Below are positions 6,852-13,890 of a DNA stretch of 15,852 nucleotides, in pieces. The notes under the pieces are model-generated. The model was given only the letters and a program-made list of their open reading frames with translations, had not been told where the DNA came from and ran no database searches. The DNA lies in assembly GCA_049515555.1 (NCBI GenBank), contig JBEKTY010000178.1:1-15852 (forward strand). The letters are read 5' to 3'. The stretch is from JBEKTY01 sp049515555 (GTDB taxonomy: Bacteria > Planctomycetota > Planctomycetia > Pirellulales > Thermoguttaceae). Numbering within the stretch: the first letter of the stretch is position 1; every line of letters starts with the position of its first letter. Both the position numbers and the translations under genes were made by a program.

Positions 6852-6871
6852 GGGTTTACCATGGGTTTACC
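6852..6871. repeat. 9-bp direct repeat GGGTTTACC next to the tRNA 3' end
   Basis: Two identical GGGTTTACC copies at 6852-6860 and 6863-6871, 11 bp apart start to start, 28 nt past the tRNA gene. Spacing of about one helical turn near a tRNA junction is the arrangement seen for arm-type sites of tyrosine integrases; this is a suggestion only, since no integrase is in the window. Confidence 0.4.
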
Positions 6872-7086
6872 CGGGAATGGGAAGTCTGCCGTTTCATCGG
6901 GCTCCCTGCCACTTCGGGCGACGGGGGCCGATTCGGTGCCATTGTCCGGGTATGAACCGGACGTTCACCCCATGTTCTTGCTGGCCGGCGCCGGCTCTGC
7001 TGCTGGCATTCTCCCCCGCGGTCTCACAGCGGCGCCATGATGGGCTGGCTCGCGTGCATCCCCACCTGATTCGAGCGGGCGGGCCA

Positions 7087-7161
7087 GGTGGCGCACACCG
7101 CGTGCCAGTTCTGCCATGATGGCAGAGTTTCGGGATTGCGTGCTACGGCGCAGGGTCGGCC
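7087..7161. repeat. Dyad-containing repeat, copy A
   Basis: Begins GGTGGCGCA, continues through CGCGTGCCA and a perfect 15-bp palindrome CTGCCATGATGGCAG (7111-7125), and ends GCTACGGCGCAGGGTCGGCC (7142-7161). Copy B (7452-7518) has the same order of blocks. Confidence 0.65.
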
Positions 7162-7451
7162 GGCCTGCCAAATAACGTTGCTGGCGCCGCTGTGAGAACC
7201 GGCGGCCATGATCGTCCTGCTGGCCGGCAGATCGGGTCGAGAGCAGCGTGGTTAGGTCCGCCGGGTGGCCGAGGAGCACGTCGATCAAGGTCCGGCCCCG
7301 TGACCGCTGCGGCGTCCCCAGGGCGGAACTGGTCGGCCAGGATTGCGCCTGCTGCACGCAAGGGCACCTGGTCGAGGTTTAGTCTAGCCGGCCAGGGGGG
7401 CGTCAGCATTCTCCGGTAGCCTGTGGGACGAGCGGGTGGGCTGGTGGACCG

Positions 7452-7518
7452 GGTGGCGCAAATCGCGTGCCACACTGCCAAATTGTCAGTGTTTGTACAC
7501 TACGGCCCCGGGTCGGCC
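7452..7518. repeat. Dyad-containing repeat, copy B
   Basis: Same block order as copy A: GGTGGCGCA, CGCGTGCCA, palindrome CTGCCAAATTGTCAG (7475-7489, one mismatched pair), then ACTACGGCCCCGGGTCGGCC (7499-7518), which matches copy A at 17 of 20 positions. The inner bases of the palindrome changed on both arms (CAT-ATG to CAA-TTG). A partial third copy of the last block starts at 7604. Confidence 0.65.
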
Positions 7519-8008
7519 GAGATGGGTGAGAGTGGGGATGGGCGGGTGTGGGGCGAAGCCCCGGTGCCGATGCGGCGCGATGGTGGCGACGGCGGGGCGG
7601 GGTGCTACGGCCCTGGTCGAGCAGGTCCAGGTGTGCGACGTGCCGGCCGGCCTGGGGCTGGCGAGGGTGGCCGCGGCGGGGCGCAGCGGCGCAACGGCGG
7701 ATTTTGCGGCAGGTCGCCAGGGGCCCCACCCTGCTTCCGACGTTGTAGCCGACGAAGGTCTGTCTCGACTTCGGGGTGGTAGCTATCTCCTCTCCCGCTC
7801 GTCAACACTTTCGCTTGGGGGTTTGGGTAATTTGGAGTTCCTCACATAGGCGTAACGCCGCCCGGGAGAATCTACGGGTCGGCCGGTCGATGGCTGGGAG
7901 CAGGCCCGGGGGGGATTGCATACGGGCTCGGGAGTGGAGTAGGATGGGCGCGCCGGTGCGCGTCGGCCAGTGCGGAGGACCAGTTCCGAGAACTTCGGGG
8001 AGGGTGCC

Positions 8009-9010
8009 ATGCCTGCTAATGTCGGCGAGATGTTCTACTACGGCGAGACGCCGTGGCACGGGCTTGGGGTCGAGGTGGGGGCGCCCCTTTCGGTGCAAGA
8101 GGCGCTACGCAAGGGTAGCCTGGATTGGGAAGTCGGAACGGTAAAGCTCCAAACGCTGGACAAACCGCCTTCCCCAGTCCCGAACCGCCAGGCGATTGTG
8201 CGACTCGACCGACTACCGGGGAGCCAGGATCGCGTACTCGGGGTCGTGCATCTCGGGTTCAAGCCGGTCCAGAACCGGGACGCGGCGATGCTGTTGGACA
8301 CGATCTTCGGGCGGGGCAAGCCGGTCTACCACACCGGCGGATACCTCGGGCACGGCGAGATGGTTTGGCTGCTGGCGAAGATCGACAAGCAGTTGGTCGT
8401 CGGCGCTGGGGACATTGTGGAGCCCTACGCACTGATGGCCAACAGTCACGATGGCTCGCGTGCGCTTACGATAAGCCTCACCACAGTTCGCGTGGTCTGC
8501 GAGAACACTCTCAACCTGGCGTTGCGCAAGAGGGGCATTGGGCCGCGGTTCTGGCGATCCCATCATGGCACCATCGAGGATCATACCGGGGCTGCGGAAA
8601 CGTTCTTTGCATCGTTCGTCTCAGAGTTGGACAATGTGGCGTCCACCTTTCAACGGCTGGCACACAAAAAATGCCGCGACTGGCAATTTTCGGCGCTGGT
8701 TGCCAAGCTCTTCCGGGACCCAGCCCGACCACTCAACGCAGACCAGAACCCCACCGTTCGGAAGGCTTACGAGACTCGCATGGCGAGTATCCAGGAGGCC
8801 CGGCGGAAGATCCTGGAACTACGTGTCGCCGGACGGGGTGCCGACTTGCCTTCAGCGCGTGGCACGTTCTGGGGTGCGTTGAACGCGATCACTGAGTTTG
8901 TGGACCACCACCAGAAAATGCCTTCGGATCGGCTGGCCTACGCGCTTCTGGGAGACGGCCAAGAGCTGAAGATGCGGGCGTACCGCGAGATTCTGAAGCT
9001 GGCCGGATAG
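8009..9010 (+). CDS. DUF932 / phage-plasmid-like protein
   Basis: A 333-residue protein matching the DUF932 family (annotated phage/plasmid-like, TIGR03299 style). Hallmarks are the N-terminal MFYYGETPWHGLG (8-20), a central GHGEMVWLLAKI (114-125), and ANSHDGSRALTISLT (144-158) followed by TVRVVCENTLNLAL (159-172). The function of the family is not established; members are common on plasmids, phages and integrated elements. I chose ATG 8009 rather than 7970 because GGGGAGG stands 7-8 nt upstream and the family N-terminus begins here. The gene is single, preceded by the repeat-rich gene-free region and followed after 67 nt by the convergent TPR gene. It supports the mobile-element nature of the region. 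Confidence 0.88.
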   Translation: MPANVGEMFYYGETPWHGLGVEVGAPLSVQEALRKGSLDWEVGTVKLQTLDKPPSPVPNRQAIVRLDRLPGSQDRVLGVVHLGFKPVQNRDAAMLLDTIFGRGKPVYHTGGYLGHGEMVWLLAKIDKQLVVGAGDIVEPYALMANSHDGSRALTISLTTVRVVCENTLNLALRKRGIGPRFWRSHHGTIEDHTGAAETFFASFVSELDNVASTFQRLAHKKCRDWQFSALVAKLFRDPARPLNADQNPTVRKAYETRMASIQEARRKILELRVAGRGADLPSARGTFWGALNAITEFVDHHQKMPSDRLAYALLGDGQELKMRAYREILKLAG

Positions 9011-9077
9011 GCGACGTGGCCGCCGGTTGGCGTTTAGGCCCCCCTGAAAATGCGAGCGGCGGTGGTTCCCAACCAAG

Positions 9078-10826
9078 TCATTTGATTCTTTCGTACCGAT
9101 ACCCGGCCCCGCGAATATGCTGCTGGAAATACTGACCATGCGAATCGGCTCCCATCAGGCCCCGATGAACCTCAGCGGGCACGCCGTAGTAGCGATAGAT
9201 GGCCCCGTTATTGAACTGGATGTCGAGGATTTCCCGGCTGTCGTCATACCCAACGGCTCGGATGGCCGACGAAGAAACCGGAACAAGCTTTGTTCCCTGG
9301 CCAGTTGATGCCCGCGCAAAGGCCGGTTCTTGCACCACTCCGGGCGCACGCCAAGTGGGCGCCATGGATGGAGCCTTCGGCCCCTGAATGACCGGGGCGT
9401 CTTGCCGCCCTTGCTCCCTGGCAGGCGTAACTGGCTGCGGCTTGAACCCAAGTCTCTTGGCTTGGTCAAAGTCCAGCTTGGCCTTGTCGTAGTCGCCCTT
9501 CGCCGAATAGGCCCTGCCTCGGTTGTAATACGCCCCGGCCCATTTCGGCTCAAGTCGGATGGCCTCGGTGCAGTCGGCGATGACCCTATCGAAATCGCCT
9601 TTCGCCCCGTAGGCGGCACCACGAAAGTGATACGCCCCCGCGTTTTTCGGATCGAGCCGGATGGCCTCGGTGTAGTCGGCTATCGCCCTGTCATAGTCGC
9701 CCTTGTTCAGGTAGGCCCTGCCGCGGCTGTTGTACGCTATGGTGTCTTTCGGATCGAGCCGGATGGCCTCGGTGTAGTCGGCAATGGCCTTGTCGTGTTC
9801 GCCCTTACTCTCGTAGGCCGAGCCACGGTAGTAGTACGCTATGGTGTCTCCCGGCTCAAGTCGGATGGCCCGGGTGTAGTCGGCAATGGCCTTGTCGTGT
9901 TCGCCCTTGCTCTCGTAGGCATCGCCGCGGCTGTCGAACGCCCCGGCGTCTTTCGGAGCGAGCCGGATAGCCTCGGTTTGGTCCGCGATCGCCTGGTCGT
10001 AGTCACCCTTGTTCCAGTAGACCGAGCCCCGCATGCTGTACGCATGGGCGCTTCTCGGATCGAGCCGGATGGCCTCGGTGTAATCGGCGATGGCCTTGTC
10101 GCGGTCGCCCGTCCTAAAGTAGGCAAAGCCCCGGCTGCTGTACGTATGGGCGTTTCGCGGATCGAGCCGGATGGCCTCGGTGTAGTCGGCAATGACCTTG
10201 TCGTATTCGTCCTTATTCTCGTAGGCGAAGCCGCGGCTGCTGAACGCCCTGGCGTCGTCGGGTTTGAGCCGGATGGCCTCGGTATAATCCGCGATCGCCT
10301 GGTCGTAGTTGCCCTTCCGCGCGTAGGCCCAGCCGCGGCTCTTGTACGCTATAGCGTCTTTCGGGGAGAGGCGGATGGCCACGGTGAAGTCGGAAATGGC
10401 CTTGTCGTGTTCGTCCTTACTCTCGTAGGCCGAGCCCCGGTAGTAGTACGCATAGGAGTTCTTCGGATCGAGCCGTATGGCCTTTGTGTACTCTATTATG
10501 GCCAAATCCCAGTTCTCTTTGTCTGATGCTGCGTGACCCCGCCGTTCGGCCTCGTCGAGGTCGGCCTGTCTCAAATCGGCAGTACCGCGGCGGTCATACG
10601 CTTGGGCCAAGGCTTGCTGATCGGAGCAAGGAGACGAAGAAACGAAATAGGGCCAGGCAAATCCCTTGACCGTAGCAACTACCTCACCGAAGCAAAGCCA
10701 GCGGATGAAGCCCTCATGGTGCGCGTATTGCCAGTTAAAGTAGACCGCTGCAAAGTTGCAGGAAACGAAATAGAGCATAACCGCAACCTGCAATCTGGCC
10801 GAAGCAAACTCTTTCCTGCCGTGCAT
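9078..10826 (-). CDS. Membrane-anchored TPR protein with C-terminal KTSC domain
   Basis: A 582-residue protein. Two hydrophobic segments near the N-terminus (about 12-30 and 42-63) could be transmembrane helices. Eleven consecutive 34-residue TPR units follow (about 105-465), each with a consensus such as YDKAIADYTEAIRLDP; they form a protein-binding solenoid. After a Pro/Ala-rich linker (about 466-514) comes a KTSC domain (about 515-580) with SSAIRAVGYDD, LDIQFNNGAIYRYYGVP and a final HIRGAGYRYERI; it has the family's central YxY motif (YRY). KTSC occurs at the C-terminus of some lysyl-tRNA synthetases and alone; its function is unknown, with RNA binding suggested. ATG 10826 is chosen for the AGAGGT upstream; the frame stays open to 11012. 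It is convergent with the DUF932 gene and divergent from the HTH gene. Confidence 0.88.
   Translation of the reverse strand: MHGRKEFASARLQVAVMLYFVSCNFAAVYFNWQYAHHEGFIRWLCFGEVVATVKGFAWPYFVSSSPCSDQQALAQAYDRRGTADLRQADLDEAERRGHAASDKENWDLAIIEYTKAIRLDPKNSYAYYYRGSAYESKDEHDKAISDFTVAIRLSPKDAIAYKSRGWAYARKGNYDQAIADYTEAIRLKPDDARAFSSRGFAYENKDEYDKVIADYTEAIRLDPRNAHTYSSRGFAYFRTGDRDKAIADYTEAIRLDPRSAHAYSMRGSVYWNKGDYDQAIADQTEAIRLAPKDAGAFDSRGDAYESKGEHDKAIADYTRAIRLEPGDTIAYYYRGSAYESKGEHDKAIADYTEAIRLDPKDTIAYNSRGRAYLNKGDYDRAIADYTEAIRLDPKNAGAYHFRGAAYGAKGDFDRVIADCTEAIRLEPKWAGAYYNRGRAYSAKGDYDKAKLDFDQAKRLGFKPQPVTPAREQGRQDAPVIQGPKAPSMAPTWRAPGVVQEPAFARASTGQGTKLVPVSSSAIRAVGYDDSREILDIQFNNGAIYRYYGVPAEVHRGLMGADSHGQYFQQHIRGAGYRYERIK
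9431..10514. repeat. 102-bp tandem DNA repeat encoding the TPR units
   Basis: Blocks such as GGATCGAGCCGGATGGCCTC recur every 102 bp and correspond to the 34-residue TPR period. Some neighbouring units are nearly identical in DNA, which suggests recent duplication or homogenisation within the gene. Confidence 0.85.
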
Positions 10827-11288
10827 GGGGCACCTCTCTATCTCGAAAAAATCCGAAGCGGAACCAACAACATCGGACACCTCGTCACTTTGCCTGGCCT
10901 GGATGTAGCAACAAAAAAAGGGCGCCGAACCAAGGCCGCTCCCGCAACCCCGACCAAGGGGCGTGTAGAACAGCACATGGCCGACGCCCCTTCCGGGGCG
11001 CGGTCCATGCACTGCCTCTACACTTCAAGAGCCCGAAGGCTCAGGTTGGTCGTCTTGCGGGAAGCAGGTACATGACGCTCGCGCGTCGTTCAATTTGTAA
11101 TCATGCCGTGCGGTCGGCACGGCGGCGGGCAAACTCCTGGCGATAGGGACATTGGGGCCGGATCGGGGCCCCCGGCCAACATAACACGCTGACAACTCCC
11201 CTGCAAGCGGGTAGAATTGACACCATCGGGGCGGCCGGCGGCGATAGCTGCGCCACGGCCAAGCGGACCCGGCGGAAAGGCGGCTCCC
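10827..11288. promoter_or_regulatory. Divergent intergenic region with several hairpins
   Basis: This 462-nt gap lies between the divergently transcribed TPR and HTH genes and must hold their promoters. Short perfect hairpins are visible: GCCCC-TTCC-GGGGC (10986-10999), GAGCC-CGAA-GGCTC (11029-11042), GACGC-TCGC-GCGTC (11074-11087) and GCCGTGC-GGTCG-GCACGGC (11106-11124). A TTGACA hexamer at 11217-11222 could be a -35 box for the HTH gene, but I see no convincing -10. No gene is supported here. Confidence 0.45.
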
Positions 11289-11957
11289 ATGTCCAGGCGT
11301 TTTGCCGAATCGGTTGACCGGCTCCTCGGCATCTTTCAGGCCATTGCGGAGCGGGCTAATCCTAAGACGGGCTATAGCCCGCGGCTGCCGGGGGAAGAGG
11401 TCAAGGCCCTGGTGGCTTTCCTTGCAGGGCACGGCGACGTGATGAGGGCCGGGGTGCTCGAAAGGGAATACGACCGGCTGGTGCGTTCGCTCGCGGGTGC
11501 CGGCGCATTCTCGGGGCGTCCGCCGACTCTGACGCTGGCGGAGCGGCAGCAGGGAGTTCAGACGGCGGTGGCCCGGATCGTGCGGCTGTTGGAGCAGGTG
11601 AAGCTCGATGCCAGCCCAAAGCGGCCCCCGGCCGATGACCGGCCCCAGGGCGATGGCAAGCCTGCGGCCGAGCAAGCCCGCGGCAAAGGGAAGAAGGCTA
11701 CCGTGGCCGCGCGGATGATCGACCTGGTGAGAAAGCCTGCTACGCACACCTGGACGGCGCGCGAATTTGCCACGAGGCTTTCCTGTTCACCTGGAGCGGT
11801 AGTCGCCACGGCTGCGTGGAAGGAGTTGATGGTGGCCAGAGAAATGGCACGGCAGAAGCGGTCTGCGAAAGCCTATCGGCGGAACCTGAGTAGGAAGCCT
11901 GACCGGCGCCGGAAGGCGAAGCATAGCTCAACGTGGGACAAGGGCGTTAGAAGCTGA
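11289..11957 (+). CDS. Putative DNA-binding protein with C-terminal helix-turn-helix
   Basis: A 222-residue protein. The N-terminal half (1-110) is helical (RLLGIFQAIAERA, then VMRAGVLEREYDRLVRSL) and unrecognised. A charged Pro/Gly/Lys linker (108-137) precedes a probable winged-helix or helix-turn-helix segment (about 138-190) with ARMIDLVRKP, then WTAREFATRLSCSPGAVVAT and AWKELMVAREMARQ. This W-x-ARE-x-A-x-x-L-x-CS pattern is, from memory, recurrent in planctomycete mobile-element proteins. The C-terminus is very basic (RRNLSRKPDRRRKAKHSS). ATG 11289 is preceded by GGAAAGG; the frame opens upstream at 11217 without a better signal. A strong terminator follows 51 nt after the stop. It may regulate the neighbouring operon; this is inference. 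Confidence 0.7.
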   Translation: MSRRFAESVDRLLGIFQAIAERANPKTGYSPRLPGEEVKALVAFLAGHGDVMRAGVLEREYDRLVRSLAGAGAFSGRPPTLTLAERQQGVQTAVARIVRLLEQVKLDASPKRPPADDRPQGDGKPAAEQARGKGKKATVAARMIDLVRKPATHTWTAREFATRLSCSPGAVVATAAWKELMVAREMARQKRSAKAYRRNLSRKPDRRRKAKHSSTWDKGVRS

Positions 11958-12008
11958 ACACACCGGGCACAGAACTGAACGCCCGGAAGAATTCAGAAGA
12001 TCATAAAT

Positions 12009-12043
12009 GGGCGGTTTTCCTCGGGAAAGACCGCCCTTTCTGT
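12009..12043 (+). terminator. Rho-independent terminator after the HTH gene
   Basis: A GC-rich stem GGGCGGT-TTTCC paired with GGAAA-GACCGCCC (12009-12036) has one bulge and a 3-nt loop, and is followed by TTTCTGTT. It separates the HTH gene from the replication-type operon that starts at 12122. Confidence 0.85.
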
Positions 12044-12059
12044 TGCGCCCGCCACTGTG

Positions 12060-12098
12060 TTCAGCCACAAAATGCTGAGCGCACTTAGGAGGGCTGAA
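12060..12098 (+). promoter_or_regulatory. Leader stem TTCAGCC/GGCTGAA before the operon
   Basis: Arms TTCAGCC (12060-12066) and GGCTGAA (12092-12098) enclose 25 nt containing AGGAGG with no start codon at usable distance. The first gene of the operon begins 24 nt later with its own AAAGGA. It could be an operator or a decoy/attenuating leader; weak evidence. Confidence 0.25.
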
Positions 12099-12121
12099 CC
12101 CCTAACAAAAGGATTCACCCA

Positions 12122-12316
12122 ATGGCATCTGCAATCAGTCTGGAGCGCGACTACCCCGACGGCGCGGCGGCCCTGGTGGTCATCGCCCGAGCGGCGCGGA
12201 TCGCACGGGATAAGACCCTGGAACGGGCGGCCCGGCGCGAGTTGGGCGAGCAGTACGCTATCGAGCTGACCTTCCGCAAGGATCGAACGCCCACAGTGGC
12301 AGGGGGTGGCCAATGA
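12122..12316 (+). CDS. Small conserved-looking protein of the element (function unknown)
   Basis: A 64-residue protein, probably one or two helices: LERDYPDGAAALVVIARAAR followed by LERAARRELGEQYAIELTF. No known domain is recognised. A good AAAGGA stands about 8 nt before the ATG, and the stop overlaps the next start as ATGA (12313-12316), so it is probably translationally coupled to the ParB-Toprim gene. The ordered position at the head of the operon and clear coding signals make it real; a role as a small partner or regulator of the next protein would be guesswork. Confidence 0.75.
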   Translation: MASAISLERDYPDGAAALVVIARAARIARDKTLERAARRELGEQYAIELTFRKDRTPTVAGGGQ

Positions 12317-13890
12317 CGGCCGTGCCCGAGGCCCCCCCGATCGTTGAGTTTGTCACCGATCCCAATGCCCAGCCGGGCGACGTGGCATCTACCCCAGACG
12401 ACACGCCAAGCACACGGACAAGCGACGGCAGGGAGGCACCAGCGATGGGTAATGCCACGTCACCACTGCGGCTGCAAAACGGCCGTGGCCAGCCGAAATT
12501 GGGACAAGTCCGAATTCTGCCCCTCGATTCTATCTTTCCGTCGCCAGAGAATGAACAACTCTACCGACCGATCGACCCCAGCGACCCGGCCACCGTGGCC
12601 ATGGCGGAGAGCATCCGCGAGCACGGCATCCTCCAGCCGCTTGATATCACGCTGGACAGCTACATTATCTCAGGGCACCGGCGGCACGTTGCGGCCCGGC
12701 TGGCCGGGTTGACCGCGGTGCCCTGTCGGATCGAGCCTTTCCGGCGCAGTGACGCCCCCAACCGCTTTCTCGTCTTGCTCCGCGAGCACAATCGGCAGCG
12801 GGTCAAGAGCCTGGACGAACAACTTCGTGAGGAAGTAGTCACGGCCGACCCCACAGAGGCATACGAATCCTTGATCGAGCACCGCCGGCACAGGGCGGCC
12901 GACGCCCTGGGGGGAGCGGACATTCTGTTTATCCCCGATGGCAAGCAACGGGCGAGAATCTCGAAGGCCAAGTTGCCCTTCCTGGAAGCCGTCAAGAAGA
13001 TACTCTCCGAGCGGCGCGAGTATTGGCCCCTTTCCGTGCGTGGGATTCACTATCCGCTTTTGAACGATCCACCGCTGATTCACGCCAGCAAGCCAAGTTC
13101 GACCTATGCCAACACCCTGGAGAGCTATAAGGCCCTCGACGACTTACTGACCCGCGCCCGCATCTTTGGCGTCATCCCGATGGGCTGTATAGACGACGAG
13201 ACGCGACCCGTGATTACCTGGGACGCGCACCGGACTGCGGGGGACTTCATCGCGCGCGAGTTGGCCGGTTTCCTCAAAGGGTACTGGCGCGACCTGATGC
13301 AATCCCAGCCGAATCATCTTGAGATCGTGGGAGAGAAAAACACCCTGCATCCGATCCTGAAGCCCGTGGCCGCGCAATACTGCATCCCGCTGACCAGCGG
13401 ACGCGGTTTCGCATCTGTTCCCCCGCGATTCAAGATGGCCGAGCGGTTTCGCAAGAGCGGCAAAGAGCGGCTCGTGGTGCTGATCGTTTCGGACTTTGAC
13501 CCGGAAGGGGAGCAGATCCCCGAGTCCTTTGCCGTTTCAATGCGCCGCGACTTCGGAATCAAGAACATCGACGCTATCAAGGTTGCACTGACCGCGAACC
13601 AGGTGAACACGCTCGACCTGCCCCCCGCGCTGGACGCGAAGAAGAGCAGTTCTAGGTACAAGAAGTTCGCCGCGAAGCACGGCGACAAGGTACATGAGGT
13701 TGAGGCACTCAGCCCTGGACGGTTGCAAGAGATTCTCCAAAAGGCAATCGACAGCGTTCTGGACGTGGACGCCTTCAACGCCGAAGTGGACGCGGAGCGC
13801 GAAGACGCGGCATCCCTGGAGAATGTCCGCCGCCGTGTCCGGGTGGCCCTGGCCGGCGTTGTGAGCAACGATGGGGACGACGATGAATAG
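12313..13890 (+). CDS. ParB N-terminal domain fused to a Spo11/topoisomerase VI-A-like Toprim protein
   Basis: A 525-residue protein with two recognisable parts. Residues 66-142 are a ParB/Srx-type N-terminal domain: VRILPLDSIFPSPEN, MAESIREHGILQPLDI and the nucleotide-binding box SGHRRHVAARLAGL (120-133). Residues about 220-490 resemble the A subunit of type IIB topoisomerases and Spo11. A winged-helix part has PLSVRGIHYPLL (239-250), aligning with the catalytic-Tyr motif (Tyr247), and LTRARIFGVIP (279-289). A Toprim part has the acidic IVGEK (338-342, Glu341) and VSDFDPEGE (392-400, Asp394 and Asp396). No canonical KorB/Spo0J helix-turn-helix is seen between them. It could cleave or bind DNA for partition, resolution or replication of the element. 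No B subunit (GHKL ATPase) is in the window, as in orphan 'Mini-A'-type proteins. ATG 12313 overlaps the upstream stop; its ribosome-binding signal is GGGGTGG. Confidence 0.8.
   Translation: MTAVPEAPPIVEFVTDPNAQPGDVASTPDDTPSTRTSDGREAPAMGNATSPLRLQNGRGQPKLGQVRILPLDSIFPSPENEQLYRPIDPSDPATVAMAESIREHGILQPLDITLDSYIISGHRRHVAARLAGLTAVPCRIEPFRRSDAPNRFLVLLREHNRQRVKSLDEQLREEVVTADPTEAYESLIEHRRHRAADALGGADILFIPDGKQRARISKAKLPFLEAVKKILSERREYWPLSVRGIHYPLLNDPPLIHASKPSSTYANTLESYKALDDLLTRARIFGVIPMGCIDDETRPVITWDAHRTAGDFIARELAGFLKGYWRDLMQSQPNHLEIVGEKNTLHPILKPVAAQYCIPLTSGRGFASVPPRFKMAERFRKSGKERLVVLIVSDFDPEGEQIPESFAVSMRRDFGIKNIDAIKVALTANQVNTLDLPPALDAKKSSSRYKKFAAKHGDKVHEVEALSPGRLQEILQKAIDSVLDVDAFNAEVDAEREDAASLENVRRRVRVALAGVVSNDGDDDE

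Larger units (their letters stand above)
6825..8008. other. 1.2-kb gene-free region rich in repeats and dyads
   Basis: No frame here has both a ribosome-binding site and protein-like composition. Visible structure: the GGGTTTACC direct repeat, a hairpin GTCCGG/CCGGAC at 6944-6962 with loop GTATGAA, a 67-75 bp repeat in two diverged copies (7087-7161, 7452-7518) with a partial third (7604-7620), and a GGGTGGTAGCTA string (7776-7787) that also occurs upstream of the tRNA (6699-6710). Such a region could hold an attachment-site arm, an origin or partition sites, or decayed genes; the sequence does not decide between these. Confidence 0.55.

Noticed and set aside
6965..7808. Several overlapping frames on both strands of the gene-free region
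   Set aside because: None has a ribosome-binding site or recognisable protein features; the shared WHAVCAT/WHAICAT strings arise from the DNA repeat copies in different frames.
9431..10514. Regularly spaced repeats considered as a CRISPR array
   Set aside because: The 102-bp period is coding (34-residue TPR), neighbouring units are similar along their whole length with no unique spacers, and no cas gene is present.
9330..10526. Long repetitive plus-strand frame (398 codons) over the TPR gene
   Set aside because: It is the antisense reading of the 102-bp TPR repeats; its periodicity comes from the TPR gene.
12057..12269. 70-codon plus-strand frame overlapping the 64-residue gene
   Set aside because: It is out of phase with the frame that has a good ribosome-binding site and an ATGA junction; a shadow.
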